Part shown: positions 39,076 through 48,287 of the stretch, piece after piece
How positions within the stretch are numbered: the first letter of the stretch is position 1
How the letters are laid out: every line of letters starts with the position of its first letter
The notes under the pieces: model-generated
The model's database searches: none
What the model saw: the letters and a program-made list of their open reading frames with translations, nothing else
What the model was told of the DNA's origin: nothing
Made by a program: the position numbers and the translations under genes
NCBI RefSeq assembly: GCF_005080685.1
Contig: NZ_CP039371.1
Location: 4,588,001-4,652,000, forward strand
Direction of reading: 5' to 3'
DNA from: Pseudomonas putida
GTDB taxonomy: Bacteria > Pseudomonadota > Gammaproteobacteria > Pseudomonadales > Pseudomonadaceae
Length of the DNA: 64,000 bases

Positions 39076-40380
39076 ATGACCCTTACCCGCAAAGCCTACC
39101 GCGCCGCCATCCTGCACAGCATCGCCGACCCGGCCGAGGTGGGCCTGGACGCTTCCCATGAGTACTACGAAGACGGCCTGCTGGTGGTCGAAGATGGCCG
39201 CATCAGCGCTGTCGGCCCGGCTAGCGAGCTGCTGCCGACCCTGGACGCCGGTATCGAAGTGGTGCATTACCAGGATGCCCTGATCACTCCCGGCTTCATC
39301 GACACCCATATCCATTTCCCACAGACCGGCATGATCGGTTCCTACGGCGAACAATTGCTGGACTGGCTGAACACCTACACCTTCCCTTGCGAAAAGCAGT
39401 TCGCCGACAAGGACCACGCCGACAAGGTGGCGGGCATCTTCATCAAGGAACTGCTGCGTAACGGCACCACCACCGCCCTGGTGTTCGGCAGCGTGCACCC
39501 GCAGTCGGTCAATGCCCTGTTCGAGGAGGCCGAGCGCCTGGACCTGCGCATGATCGCCGGCAAGGTGATGATGGACCGCAACGCCCCCGAGTACCTGACC
39601 GACACCGCCGAAACCAGCTACACCGAGAGCAAGGCGCTGATCGAGCGCTGGCATGGCAAGGGCCGCCTGCACTACGCCGTGACCCCGCGCTTCGCCCCCA
39701 CCAGCACCCCGGAACAATTGGCGATGGCCGGCCAGTTGCTCAAGGAATACCCGGACCTGTACCTGCACACCCACCTGTCCGAGAACCTCAAGGAAATCGA
39801 CTGGGTCAAGTCGCTGTTCCCCGAGCAGAACGGTTACCTGGACGTGTACGACCACTTCGAGCTGCTCGGCGAACGCTCGGTGTTCGCCCACGGCGTGCAC
39901 CTGTGCGACGACGAATGCCAGCGCCTGGCTGAGACCGGTTCTGCCGTAGCGTTCTGCCCCACCTCCAACCTGTTCCTCGGCAGCGGGCTGTTCAACCTGC
40001 CCCAGGCCGAGCGCTTCAAGGTCAACGTTGGCCTGGGGACCGACGTGGGTGCCGGTACCAGCTTCTCGCTGCTCAATACCTTGAACGAGGCGTACAAGGT
40101 CATGCAGTTGCAAGGCGCACGCCTGCACCCCTACAAGTCGTTGTACCTGGCCACCCTCGGCGGCGCCCGCGCGCTGCGCCTGGACGACCGCATCGGCAGC
40201 CTGCGGCCCGGCAATGACGCCGACTTCGTGGTGCTGGACTACAAGGCCACGCCGCTGTTGGACTACCGCCTCCAACAATCCAACAGCATCGAGGAAACCT
40301 TGTTCGTGCTCACGACCCTGGGTGACGACCGCACGGTGCGTGAAACCTACGCCGCCGGCCGCTGCGTGCACCAGCGCTAG
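39076..40380 (+). CDS. guaD: Guanine deaminase
   Basis: GuaD hydrolyses guanine to xanthine and ammonia, feeding XdhABC. The product is 434 residues of the amidohydrolase fold. Metal ligands H78 and H80 are in [12 protein letters not shown], followed by [18 protein letters not shown] typical of guanine deaminase, and HTHLSEN and [13 protein letters not shown] later. The start at 39076 is chosen for length and position; an in-frame ATG at 39010 would overlap xdhC by 56 bases. Its stop overlaps that of aqpZ (CTAG at 40377-40380). Confidence 0.96.
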   Translation: MTLTRKAYRAAILHSIADPAEVGLDASHEYYEDGLLVVEDGRISAVGPASELLPTLDAGIEVVHYQDALITPGFIDTHIHFPQTGMIGSYGEQLLDWLNTYTFPCEKQFADKDHADKVAGIFIKELLRNGTTTALVFGSVHPQSVNALFEEAERLDLRMIAGKVMMDRNAPEYLTDTAETSYTESKALIERWHGKGRLHYAVTPRFAPTSTPEQLAMAGQLLKEYPDLYLHTHLSENLKEIDWVKSLFPEQNGYLDVYDHFELLGERSVFAHGVHLCDDECQRLAETGSAVAFCPTSNLFLGSGLFNLPQAERFKVNVGLGTDVGAGTSFSLLNTLNEAYKVMQLQGARLHPYKSLYLATLGGARALRLDDRIGSLRPGNDADFVVLDYKATPLLDYRLQQSNSIEETLFVLTTLGDDRTVRETYAAGRCVHQR

Positions 40381-41075
40381 GGTTTGGGGGCGAGGCCTCG
40401 GTACAAGGCGCCGCCAATCGCGGCGCCGATCAGCGGTGCCAGCCAGAACAGCCACAGCTGCTGCAACGCCCAGCCTCCGACGAACAAGGCCGGCCCGGTA
40501 CTGCGCGCAGGGTTGACCGAGGTATTGGTCACGGGGATCGAGATCAGGTGGATGAGGGTCAGGCACAGGCCGATGGCAATCGGCGCGAAGCCGGCCGGCG
40601 CTCTGGCGTCGGTGGCCCCCATGATCACCACCAGGAACATCGCGGTCATCACCACTTCGCTGACGAAGCCGGCGGCCAATGTGTAGCCACCTGGGGAGTG
40701 CTCGGCGTAGCCGTTGGAGGCAAGCCCGGCCGACAGCTCGAAACCGGCCTTGCCGCTGGCGATGAAGTAGATCACCCCAGCTGCCAGCACTGCGCCGATC
40801 ACCTGGGCGATCACGTAGGGCAGCAGTTCCTTGGCCGGAAAGCGCCCGCCCACGACCAGCCCGAACGAAACCGCGGGGTTGAGATGGCAACCGGAAATAT
40901 GGCCAATGGCGAATGCCATGGTCAGGACCGTCAGGCCGAAAGCGAAGGCGACACCGAGCACGCCGATGCCGACCGGGGAGCTGGCCGCCAGTACCGCACT
41001 GCCACACCCACCGAGAACCAACCAGAACGTGCCGACCAGCTCGGCACCCATCCGTGTACCCAGAGACATGCTCAT
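40377..41075 (-). CDS. aqpZ: Aquaporin Z
   Basis: AqpZ is an inner-membrane water channel. The product is 232 residues with six membrane segments and the two NPA boxes, [11 protein letters not shown] and [13 protein letters not shown]. The arginine after the second NPA marks a water rather than glycerol channel. The start at 41075 ([17 protein letters not shown]) has AGGAAGG upstream. It is tail-to-tail with guaD, sharing a CTAG that serves as part of both stop codons. Its place inside the purine block has no obvious metabolic reason. Confidence 0.94.
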   Translation of the reverse strand: MSMSLGTRMGAELVGTFWLVLGGCGSAVLAASSPVGIGVLGVAFAFGLTVLTMAFAIGHISGCHLNPAVSFGLVVGGRFPAKELLPYVIAQVIGAVLAAGVIYFIASGKAGFELSAGLASNGYAEHSPGGYTLAAGFVSEVVMTAMFLVVIMGATDARAPAGFAPIAIGLCLTLIHLISIPVTNTSVNPARSTGPALFVGGWALQQLWLFWLAPLIGAAIGGALYRGLAPKP

Positions 41076-41214
41076 GAAACCTTCCTCAAGTAGTTGTCCC
41101 GCAATCAATTGCGCAAGCCCAACTGCTTGATGAAGGTTTGCCCACAAGAATTTAGCAGACCTTTGGCTGATGACCAGTGACACGAAGCGGCCCTGGGGTC
41201 ATACCGGCGAACGA

Positions 41215-41973
41215 TCAACCCTTGGCGGACACCTTGGGCTTTTTCTGCAGCAGGTGCGAGAACACCGCATGCAGGTCGTCCGAGGCGCTCTCCTCGTCGA
41301 GGTTGAGCTTGCTGTCGATGTGGTCCATGTGGTGCATCATCAGGCTCACCGCCTGCTGCGCGTCACGGGCCTCGATGGCGTCGATCAACTGCATGTGCTC
41401 GTCATACGAGCAATGCGAGCGGTTGCCGCTTTCGTACTGGGCGATGATCAACGAGGTCTGCGATACCAGGCTGCGCTGGAAGCTCACCAGCGGCGCATTG
41501 CCGGCGGCCTCGGCCAGCTTCAGGTGGAACTCGCCCGACAGGCGAATGCCCGCGCCGCGGTCACCACGCGAGAAGCTGTCGCGCTCCTCGCGCACCATCT
41601 GGCGCAGTTCGTTGAGTTGTTCGGCAGTGGCGTGCTGCACGGCCAGCTCGGTGATGGCGCGTTCGACCATGCGCCGCGAGAAGAACACCTGGCGTGCCTC
41701 TTCGACGGTAGGGCTGGCCACCACTGCGCCACGGTTGGGACGCAACAGCACCACGCTCTCGTGGGCCAGGCGCGACAGCGCACGACGGATGATGGTGCGG
41801 CTGACGCCGAAGATCTCGCCCAGCGCTTCCTCGCTCAACTTGGTGCCAGGCGCCAGGCGCTGCTCGAGGATCGCCTCGAAAATATGCGCATAGACGATGT
41901 CGTCCTGGGTACCGCTACGGCCAGCCTTGCCGGTGCGCGCAGGTTTTTTCAGAGGTTGCAGCTGTTCGTTCAT
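41215..41973 (-). CDS. GntR family regulator, FCD domain, candidate purine-degradation regulator
   Basis: The product is 252 residues with a winged helix (IVYAHIFEAILEQRLAPGTKL to VSRTIIRRALSRLAHE) and a C-terminal FCD domain. The start at 41973 (MNEQLQPLKK) is preferred over an in-frame ATG at 42087, which would put the operator inside the gene. It is divergent from a purine permease, and each gene has a TTGTAYACA-type palindrome upstream. The same palindrome recurs at hiuH/puuE and glcG/gcl, so this protein is the best candidate for the shared regulator. FCD regulators commonly bind such short palindromes. The effector may be a pathway intermediate. Confidence 0.9.
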   Translation of the reverse strand: MNEQLQPLKKPARTGKAGRSGTQDDIVYAHIFEAILEQRLAPGTKLSEEALGEIFGVSRTIIRRALSRLAHESVVLLRPNRGAVVASPTVEEARQVFFSRRMVERAITELAVQHATAEQLNELRQMVREERDSFSRGDRGAGIRLSGEFHLKLAEAAGNAPLVSFQRSLVSQTSLIIAQYESGNRSHCSYDEHMQLIDAIEARDAQQAVSLMMHHMDHIDSKLNLDEESASDDLHAVFSHLLQKKPKVSAKG

Positions 41974-42079
41974 GGGCTCTCGAGCACGAAGGATCCGCCA
42001 GTCAAGCCTCGACTGTAATACCTGTCGGAGGGTGCTTGGCAAGTCCTGATGAAAAATGAAGGACCAAGGTATGGCGCCA

Positions 42080-42089
42080 TTGTACACAG
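42080..42089. promoter_or_regulatory. TTGTACACAG operator upstream of gntR (41215)
   Basis: Nine of ten bases match the TTGTAYACAA palindrome. It lies 106 bases before the gntR start and suggests autoregulation. Confidence 0.55.
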
Positions 42090-42178
42090 GCGGAACCCTT
42101 TCTGCAGGCCGCCCTTTACTTATATAGCCGTTGTGCCGGGGTTTGTGCGAACAAAAGATAAAACATTATTTGCATTCT

Positions 42179-42188
42179 TTGTACACAA
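42179..42188. promoter_or_regulatory. TTGTACACAA operator upstream of the purine permease
   Basis: Perfect match to TTGTAYACAA, 138 bases before the permease start. Confidence 0.65.
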
Positions 42189-42326
42189 AAGCATAATCCA
42201 GCGAGCAACTTCCTGACCAACAAGTCAACAAATCGGTCGGACGTCTGCCTTCCCTCGCGGAGCCACCAAGTGCATAGCGCAGGACACTGGCTCCAGAACA
42301 ACAAGAAAGACTTGAGGAGTACCGCT

Positions 42327-43676
42327 GTGGAAAGCCGCAAATCCGAAGCCCCTACGCTGGATCTCGCGCCCCCGCTCGAAACGAGCTGGCTGGAGCGGAT
42401 TTTCAAACTCAAGCAACACGGCAGCACCGTACGCACCGAACTGATCGCCGGGGTGACCACCTTCATCACCATGGCGTACATCATCTTCGTCAACCCCAAC
42501 ATCATGGCCGACGCCGGCATCGACCACGGCGCGGCGTTCGTCGCCACCTGCATCGCCGCCGCGCTGGGCTGCCTGCTCATGGGCCTGTACGCCAACTGGC
42601 CGGTGGGCCTGGCACCGGGCATGGGCCTGAACGCATTCTTCACCTACACCGTGGTCGGCACCATGGGCTACAACTGGGAAACGGCGCTGGGCGCAGTGTT
42701 CGTCTCGGGCGTGTTGTTCATGTTCCTGACCTTGTCGAAAGTGCGCGAATGGTTGCTCAACAGCATCCCGGTCAGCCTGCGCCATGCCATGGGAGCCGGC
42801 GTCGGATTGTTTCTCGGACTGATCGGCCTGAAGACCGCGGGCATCATCGTCGACAGCCCGGCCACGCTGATCAAGCTCGGCTCGCTGCACGAGCCTGGCC
42901 CGCTGCTGGCGGCGCTGTGCTTCCTGCTGATCGCCATCCTCAGCTACAAACGGGTGTTCGGCGCCATCCTCATCAGCATCATCGGCGTGACCCTGGCCGG
43001 CTGGGGCCTGGGGCTGGTCAAGTTCGGCGGGGTGATGTCGATGCCGCCGAGCCTGGCGCCGACCTGGATGGCCATGGATGTCGCCGGGGTGTTCAACGTC
43101 AGCATGATCAGCGTGGTGCTGGCGTTTCTGTTCGTGCACATGTTCGATACCGCCGGCACGCTGATGGGCGTCGCACAACGCGCCAACCTGGTCGCGCCGG
43201 ACGGACGCATCGAGAACCTGTCACGGGCCTTGAAGGCTGATAGCGCCTCGAGCGTGTTCGGCGCCGTGGTCGGCGTGCCACCGGTGACCAGCTATGTGGA
43301 GAGCGCGGCGGGTGTCGCGGCGGGTGGTCGCACTGGCCTGACGGCTGTGGTGGTCGGCGTGTTGTTCGTCGCGGCGATGTTCTTCGCCCCGCTGGCCGGG
43401 ATGATTCCGGCCTACGCCACCGCTGGCGCACTGATCTACGTGGCGATGCTGATGATGGGCAGCATGGCGCACATCCATTGGGACGAAGCCACCGACAGCA
43501 TTCCGGCGATCGTCACGGTGATCATGATGCCGCTGACCTTCTCGGTGGCCGATGGCATTGCCCTGGGCTTCATCAGCTATGTGGCGTTGAAGGCAGGTAC
43601 TGGCAAGTACAAGGAGATCTCGGCCAGCCTGTGGGTGTTGTGCGCGATCTTCATCGCCAAGTTCGTGTTTCTCTGA
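42327..43676 (+). CDS. NCS2-type purine permease (AzgA/AGZA-like)
   Basis: The product is 449 residues with about twelve to fourteen membrane segments. TTFITMAYIIFVNPNIM near the N-terminus and GMGLNAFFTYTVVGTMGY mark the AzgA/PbuG-like branch that takes up adenine, guanine or hypoxanthine. The start is GTG at 42327, seven bases after GAGGAG; an ATG at 42270 has no such site. It stands with its divergent GntR regulator between aqpZ and hiuH. Confidence 0.93.
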   Translation: MESRKSEAPTLDLAPPLETSWLERIFKLKQHGSTVRTELIAGVTTFITMAYIIFVNPNIMADAGIDHGAAFVATCIAAALGCLLMGLYANWPVGLAPGMGLNAFFTYTVVGTMGYNWETALGAVFVSGVLFMFLTLSKVREWLLNSIPVSLRHAMGAGVGLFLGLIGLKTAGIIVDSPATLIKLGSLHEPGPLLAALCFLLIAILSYKRVFGAILISIIGVTLAGWGLGLVKFGGVMSMPPSLAPTWMAMDVAGVFNVSMISVVLAFLFVHMFDTAGTLMGVAQRANLVAPDGRIENLSRALKADSASSVFGAVVGVPPVTSYVESAAGVAAGGRTGLTAVVVGVLFVAAMFFAPLAGMIPAYATAGALIYVAMLMMGSMAHIHWDEATDSIPAIVTVIMMPLTFSVADGIALGFISYVALKAGTGKYKEISASLWVLCAIFIAKFVFL

Positions 43677-43693
43677 ACCCAGCCACACACAGA

Positions 43694-43717
43694 CGAAGGG
43701 CGCCTCGGCGCCCTTCG
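43694..43717 (+). terminator. Terminator-like hairpin after the permease
   Basis: CGAAGGGCGCC and GGCGCCCTTCG pair around a two-base centre, 18 bases after the stop; only TTCGTTTCC follows, so strength is uncertain. Confidence 0.6.
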
Positions 43718-43730
43718 TTCGTTTCCATTG

Positions 43731-43833
43731 CCTGTACCGGCCCTTTCGCGGGACAAGCCCGCTCCCACAGGATGACACCAGGCCGGAGGACTGCGATGAA
43801 CCTGTGGGACCGGGCTTGCCCGCGAAGAGGCCA
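43731..43833. repeat. REP pair, GCGGGCTTGTCCCGCGAA family
   Basis: CCCTTTCGCGGGACAAGCCC and a diverged inverse copy (GACCGGGCTTGCCCGCGAAG) lie between the convergent permease and hiuH genes. Confidence 0.8.
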
Positions 43834-43858
43834 GCACAGCCCCCAAAACCCATAGACG

Positions 43859-43888
43859 AAAAAAAGCCCGCCAGTGTGAGAGCGGGCC
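43859..43888 (-). terminator. Rho-independent terminator of hiuH
   Basis: On the minus strand GCCCGC (43887-43882) pairs with GCGGGC (43871-43866), followed by TTTTTTT. It lies 32 bases after the hiuH stop. Confidence 0.85.
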
Positions 43889-43919
43889 AAGGACCTACGA
43901 AGATTCTTCTAGCGACCAA

Positions 43920-44273
43920 CTAGCTTCCACGATAGGTCGAATAGCTGTACGGCGAGATCAGCAGCGGCACGTGGTAATGCTCCTGCTTCTCGTCGATGCC
44001 GAAACGCAGCACCACCACATCCAGAAATGCGGCTTCCGGCAACTGCACGCCACGGCCACGGTAGTAATCGCCAGCGCTGAACTGCAGTTGATAGACGCCG
44101 GTGCGATAGTCGTCACCCTGCAGCAGCGGCGCATCGACGCGGCCATCGCTGTTGGTCAGGGCAGTGTTGACCAGCTCAAGCTGCTGGCCTTCGACACGAT
44201 ACAGCTCGACCTTGATCGCGCTACCCGGGCAGCCGTGAGCGGCATCCAATACGTGTGTGGTCAAACGTCCCAT
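43920..44273 (-). CDS. hiuH: 5-hydroxyisourate hydrolase
   Basis: HiuH (transthyretin-like) hydrolyses 5-hydroxyisourate, made by urate oxidation, to OHCU. The product is 117 residues, without a signal peptide. The N-terminal LTTHVLDAAHGCPG and C-terminal SPYSYSTYRGS (ending YRGS) are the active-site motifs of the family. It is divergent from puuE; a TTGTACACAA operator lies 110 bases upstream. Confidence 0.97.
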   Translation of the reverse strand: MGRLTTHVLDAAHGCPGSAIKVELYRVEGQQLELVNTALTNSDGRVDAPLLQGDDYRTGVYQLQFSAGDYYRGRGVQLPEAAFLDVVVLRFGIDEKQEHYHVPLLISPYSYSTYRGS

Positions 44274-44382
44274 TTGCTCGTCGCCTCTTGTTCAATCTGT
44301 GGGCAAAAAATACACAGCCCTCGCACCAGCACAGTGCATGCGATGGGCAGGAATGGCTTCATTAAGACATTTCAAAAAAATA

Positions 44383-44392
44383 TTGTACACAA
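44383..44392. promoter_or_regulatory. TTGTACACAA operator upstream of hiuH
   Basis: Perfect TTGTAYACAA palindrome within the 387-bp hiuH/puuE divergent region. Apart from the two operators this AT-rich space shows no gene. Confidence 0.65.
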
Positions 44393-44576
44393 TTTTTTAC
44401 TCCCTTCTGTCGCACGCCCCATAAAACGGCCATCAGTCGCAAATACAGGCTCTATCTGCACGCCAAGGTTATTAGCTGACCAAGTAGGCAGGTTTCTTGC
44501 ACAGGTTTCAGCGCTGCAGCTGGAGCGACAAAAGGGCAGAAATGCGGAAAAACAGGCTTACAAAAGATTTCAGAAG

Positions 44577-44586
44577 TTGTATACAA
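44577..44586. promoter_or_regulatory. TTGTATACAA operator upstream of puuE
   Basis: Perfect ten-base palindrome, 74 bases before the puuE start. Confidence 0.7.
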
Positions 44587-44660
44587 TCAGCCCATCCGGT
44601 GGTGCGACATCCCGACGCGGCCCGCCCACCCCGCACTAACGCACAAGAAGGAAGATAGCA

Positions 44661-45587
44661 GTGAGCGCTGACTACCCTCGCGACCTGATCGGTTACGGCA
44701 ACACCCCACCTCACCCGCAATGGCCGGGCAACGCCCGCATCGCGCTGTCTTTCGTGCTCAATTACGAAGAAGGTGGCGAGCGCAACATCCTGCATGGCGA
44801 CAAGGAGTCCGAGGCCTTCCTTTCCGAAATGGTCGCCGCGCAACCGCTGCAAGGCGCGCGCAACATGAGCATGGAGTCGCTCTACGAATATGGCAGCCGC
44901 GCCGGCGTGTGGCGCCTGCTCAAGCTGTTCAAGGACAGCGGCGTGCCGCTGACCATCTTCGCCGTGGCCATGGCCGCCCAGCGCCACCCCGACGTGATCC
45001 GCGCCATGGTCGAGGCCGGCCACGAGATCTGCAGCCACGGCTACCGCTGGATCGACTACCAGTACATGGACGAGGCCCAGGAGCGCGAGCACATGCTCGA
45101 AGCCATCCGCATCCTCACCGAACTCACCGGCGAGCGCCCACTGGGCTGGTACACCGGTCGCACCGGCCCGAACACCCGCCGCCTGGTAATGGAGGAAGGT
45201 GGCTTCCTCTACGACAGCGACACCTACGACGACGACCTGCCCTACTGGGAGCCGAACAACCCTACCGGCAAGCCGCACCTGGTGATCCCCTACACCCTCG
45301 ACACCAACGACATGCGCTTCACCCAGGTGCAGGGCTTCAACTGCGGCGAGCAGTTCTTCCAGTACCTCAAGGACGCCTTCGACGTGCTGTATGCCGAGGG
45401 CAGCGAAGCACCGAAGATGCTCTCCATCGGCCTGCACTGCCGCCTGGTCGGCCGCCCCGCTCGCCTGGCCGCGCTCAAGCGCTTCATCGACTATGCCAAG
45501 AGCCATGAGCAGGTCTGGTTCGCCCGTCGCGTGGACATCGCCCGCCACTGGCACGCCACCCACCCGTACAAGAAAGAGAACGCCTGA
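44661..45587 (+). CDS. puuE: Allantoinase PuuE (polysaccharide deacetylase family)
   Basis: PuuE hydrolyses allantoin to allantoate and is unrelated to the amidohydrolase-type allantoinase. The product is 308 residues. Family marks are YGNTPPHPQWPGNARIALSF, VNYEEGGE (here LNYEEGGERN), HGYRWIDYQ and LGWYTGRTGPNTRRL. The start is GTG at 44661 after AAGGAAG. Its TGA overlaps the uraD ATG (ATGA). Confidence 0.97.
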   Translation: MSADYPRDLIGYGNTPPHPQWPGNARIALSFVLNYEEGGERNILHGDKESEAFLSEMVAAQPLQGARNMSMESLYEYGSRAGVWRLLKLFKDSGVPLTIFAVAMAAQRHPDVIRAMVEAGHEICSHGYRWIDYQYMDEAQEREHMLEAIRILTELTGERPLGWYTGRTGPNTRRLVMEEGGFLYDSDTYDDDLPYWEPNNPTGKPHLVIPYTLDTNDMRFTQVQGFNCGEQFFQYLKDAFDVLYAEGSEAPKMLSIGLHCRLVGRPARLAALKRFIDYAKSHEQVWFARRVDIARHWHATHPYKKENA

Positions 45588-46102
45588 TGACCGCCTTCAA
45601 GACTCTCAAGCCATCGACCCTGAGCCGTGACGCCTTCGTCCAGGCCTTTGCCGACATCTACGAGCACTCGCCGTGGGTCGCCGAAAAGGCCCATGACCTG
45701 GGCCAACCGGGCGAGCTGGACGAGATCGAGGCGCTGCACCAGCGCATGAGCGACATCCTGTTGAGCGCCGGCCATGCCGAGCAGCTGGCGCTGATCAACG
45801 CCCACCCGGACCTGGCCGGCAAGGCGGCGATCCAGGGCGAGCTGACCGAATCGAGCACCAACGAGCAGGCCGGCGCCGGCATCCACCAATGCACCGCCGA
45901 GGAGTTCGCCCGCTTCACCGAACTGAACGATGCCTACAAGGCCAAGTTCCAGTTCCCGTTCATCATGGCGGTTAAAGGCAGCAATCGGCACCAGATCCTC
46001 GCTGCCTTCGAAAAACGCATTCACAACGATGCCGACACCGAGTTCAAGGAAGCCCTGGCGCAGATCAACCTGATCGCCCTGTTCCGCCTGTTGCAGCTTT
46101 GA
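45587..46102 (+). CDS. uraD: OHCU decarboxylase UraD
   Basis: UraD decarboxylates 2-oxo-4-hydroxy-4-carboxy-5-ureidoimidazoline to S-allantoin. The product is 171 residues. The active-site HPDLAGKAA (H73) and the C-terminal RIHNDADTEFKEALAQINLIALFRL pattern fit the family. It is translationally coupled to puuE. In other pseudomonads allantoicase follows next; here 109 bases without a gene lead to allA. Confidence 0.96.
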   Translation: MTAFKTLKPSTLSRDAFVQAFADIYEHSPWVAEKAHDLGQPGELDEIEALHQRMSDILLSAGHAEQLALINAHPDLAGKAAIQGELTESSTNEQAGAGIHQCTAEEFARFTELNDAYKAKFQFPFIMAVKGSNRHQILAAFEKRIHNDADTEFKEALAQINLIALFRLLQL

Positions 46103-46211
46103 GGGCCAGGCGCAGGCCTGGCCCGAGTGCGTGACGCGAACGTACCCAGGGCCTGACCTGCCAGCCGGTCCACCCCATTCAAGAACGACGAACAATAGAA
46201 GAGAGACCCGC

Positions 46212-46715
46212 ATGCGCACCCTGATGATCGAGCCCCTGACCAAAGAAGCCTTCGCCCCCTTCGGTGACGTGATCGAAACCGACGGCAGCGACCACTTCAT
46301 GATCAACAACGGTTCGACCATGCGCTTCCACAAGCTCGCCACGGTCGAAACCGCCGAGCCCGAGGACAAGGCCATCATCAGCATCTTCCGCGCCGACGCG
46401 CTGGAAATGCCCTTGACGGTCCGCATGCTGGAACGCCATCCGCTGGGCAGCCAGGCTTTCATCCCGCTGCTCGGCAACCCCTTTCTGATCGTGGTCGCGC
46501 CAGTTGGCGATGCACCTGTATCAGGTTTGGTCCGAGCCTTCCGCAGCAACGGCAGGCAGGGCATCAATTACCATCGCGGCGTCTGGCACCACCCGGTGCT
46601 GACGATCGAAAAGCGGGATGACTTCCTGGTGGTTGATCGCAGTGGTTCCGGCAACAACTGCGACGAGCATTACTTCACCGAGGAACAGATGCTGATCCTC
46701 AATCCCCACCAATAA
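46212..46715 (+). CDS. allA: Ureidoglycolate lyase AllA
   Basis: AllA splits ureidoglycolate to glyoxylate and urea. The product is 167 residues, a cupin. Typical segments are LMIEPLTKEAFAPFGDVIE, NYHRGVWHHPVL and the C-terminal NCDEHYF. The start at 46212 follows AGAGAGAC; an in-frame ATG at 46131 adds 27 residues of low-complexity sequence and is rejected. The glyoxylate it makes is the substrate of Gcl, encoded at 54225. Confidence 0.95.
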   Translation: MRTLMIEPLTKEAFAPFGDVIETDGSDHFMINNGSTMRFHKLATVETAEPEDKAIISIFRADALEMPLTVRMLERHPLGSQAFIPLLGNPFLIVVAPVGDAPVSGLVRAFRSNGRQGINYHRGVWHHPVLTIEKRDDFLVVDRSGSGNNCDEHYFTEEQMLILNPHQ

Positions 46716-46758
46716 GAAAAGGTCGATCATCAAAGGTGATTGGCATGAGGTACATACT

Positions 46759-48078
46759 GTGGAAGCACACCTTCACGAATGGCTGAACCTGAGCATTCGC
46801 TGGGTTCACATGATCACCGGTGTCGCCTGGATCGGTGCATCGTTCTACTTCGTCTGGCTGGAAAACAACCTCAACCGCAGCAACCCGCGCGATGGGTTGT
46901 CGGGTGACCTCTGGGCCATCCACGGCGGTGGTATCTACCACCTTGAGAAGTACAAGCTGGCACCGCCGAAAATGCCCGAGAACCTGCACTGGTTCAAATG
47001 GGAAGCCTATTTCACCTGGATGTCCGGGATCGCCCTGCTGTGCGTGGTGTTCTACTGGAACCCGACCCTGTACCTGCTTGCCCCCGGCAGCACCCTGAGC
47101 GGTGCCGAGGGCGTGGCCATCGGTATCGGTTCGCTGGTGGCTGGCTGGTTCATCTACGACCTGCTCTGCGACTCGCCACTGGGCAAACGCCCGGCGCTGC
47201 TCGGCGGCGTGCTGTTCGTCCTGATCATCGCCGCGTGCTGGGGCTTCAGCCAGGTGTTCAGCGGCCGTGGCGCGTACCTGCACACCGGCGCGATCATCGG
47301 CACCATCATGGTCGGTAACGTGTTCCGCATCATCATGCCGGCCCAGCGCCAACTGGTGGCTGCGATCGAGAACAACACCACCCCTGACCCACGCCTGCCG
47401 GCCAAAGGCCTGCTGCGTTCGCGCCACAACAACTACTTCACCCTGCCGGTGCTGTTCATCATGATCAGCAACCACTTCCCGAGCACCTATGGCAGCCAGT
47501 ACAACTGGCTGATCCTGGCCGGCATCGCGGTAGCGGCAGTCCTCATCCGTCACTACTTCAACACCCGCCACGACAGCAACAAGTACGCCTGGACCTTGCC
47601 GGTCGGCGCCCTGGCGATGATCTGCCTGGCCTACGTCACCGGCCCCAAGCCAATGCCAACCAGCCCAGAGCAAGCCGCGGCGAAGATCGAGTACCAGCCG
47701 TTGCCCGCCACCGCCGTCGGCGGCAAGACCGCGGCGCAGCTGCGCGAAGAGGAGGCTGCCAAGCCCGCCGAGGCGCCTGCACCGGCCCAGGCCGAAGCCA
47801 CGGCCCAGGTTGGCGGCGACGCCTTCGACAAGATCCACAATGTCATCCAGGAACGCTGCACCGTGTGCCACTCGTCCAAGCCGACCAGCCCACTGTTCAG
47901 CGCCGCCCCTGCCGGCGTGATGTTCGACACCCCGCAGCAGATCCAGGCCCAGGCCGCGCGCATCCAGGCGCAAGCGGTCGCCAGCCAGATCATGCCGCTG
48001 GGCAACATCACCCAGATGACCACCGAGGAGCGCAAGCTGGTCGGTGACTGGATCGCCAAGGGCGCCCCGGTGAACTGA
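46759..48078 (+). CDS. puuD: Urate hydroxylase PuuD with cytochrome c domain
   Basis: PuuD is a membrane urate oxidase that passes electrons to a fused cytochrome c rather than to oxygen directly. The product is 439 residues. The first 300 hold about eight membrane segments (DUF989-like: WVHMITGVAWIGASFYF, then SNHFPSTYGSQYNW). An Ala/Pro/Glu linker follows, then one haem c site C367-x2-C370-H371 (CTVCH). The start is GTG at 46759, eight bases after GAGG. No separate soluble uricase gene is in the window. Confidence 0.95.
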   Translation: MEAHLHEWLNLSIRWVHMITGVAWIGASFYFVWLENNLNRSNPRDGLSGDLWAIHGGGIYHLEKYKLAPPKMPENLHWFKWEAYFTWMSGIALLCVVFYWNPTLYLLAPGSTLSGAEGVAIGIGSLVAGWFIYDLLCDSPLGKRPALLGGVLFVLIIAACWGFSQVFSGRGAYLHTGAIIGTIMVGNVFRIIMPAQRQLVAAIENNTTPDPRLPAKGLLRSRHNNYFTLPVLFIMISNHFPSTYGSQYNWLILAGIAVAAVLIRHYFNTRHDSNKYAWTLPVGALAMICLAYVTGPKPMPTSPEQAAAKIEYQPLPATAVGGKTAAQLREEEAAKPAEAPAPAQAEATAQVGGDAFDKIHNVIQERCTVCHSSKPTSPLFSAAPAGVMFDTPQQIQAQAARIQAQAVASQIMPLGNITQMTTEERKLVGDWIAKGAPVN

Positions 48079-48107
48079 AACACGACTGCAAGGCGACACC
48101 GCTCCCC

Positions 48108-48155
48108 GTGTGGGAGCGGGTTTGCCTGCGAGAAGGCCGGCACTGCCGGCCTTTG
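48108..48155. repeat. Single REP unit followed by terminator hairpin
   Basis: GTGTGGGAGCGGGTTTGCCT is one REP half. It runs into AAGGCCGGC-ACT-GCCGGCCTTT (48133-48154), a likely terminator of puuD. Confidence 0.75.
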
Positions 48156-48287
48156 TCTCAAGCGATACGCAACAAGCAAGCATCGAGCGTCACGCTTTGC
48201 CACGGGAACCCCAGGTTTCGTCATGAAGCCTGCCACGTAAAGCCTGGCGCTTGGATCCGAGAATAAAAACAAGACTCGAGGTGCTGC

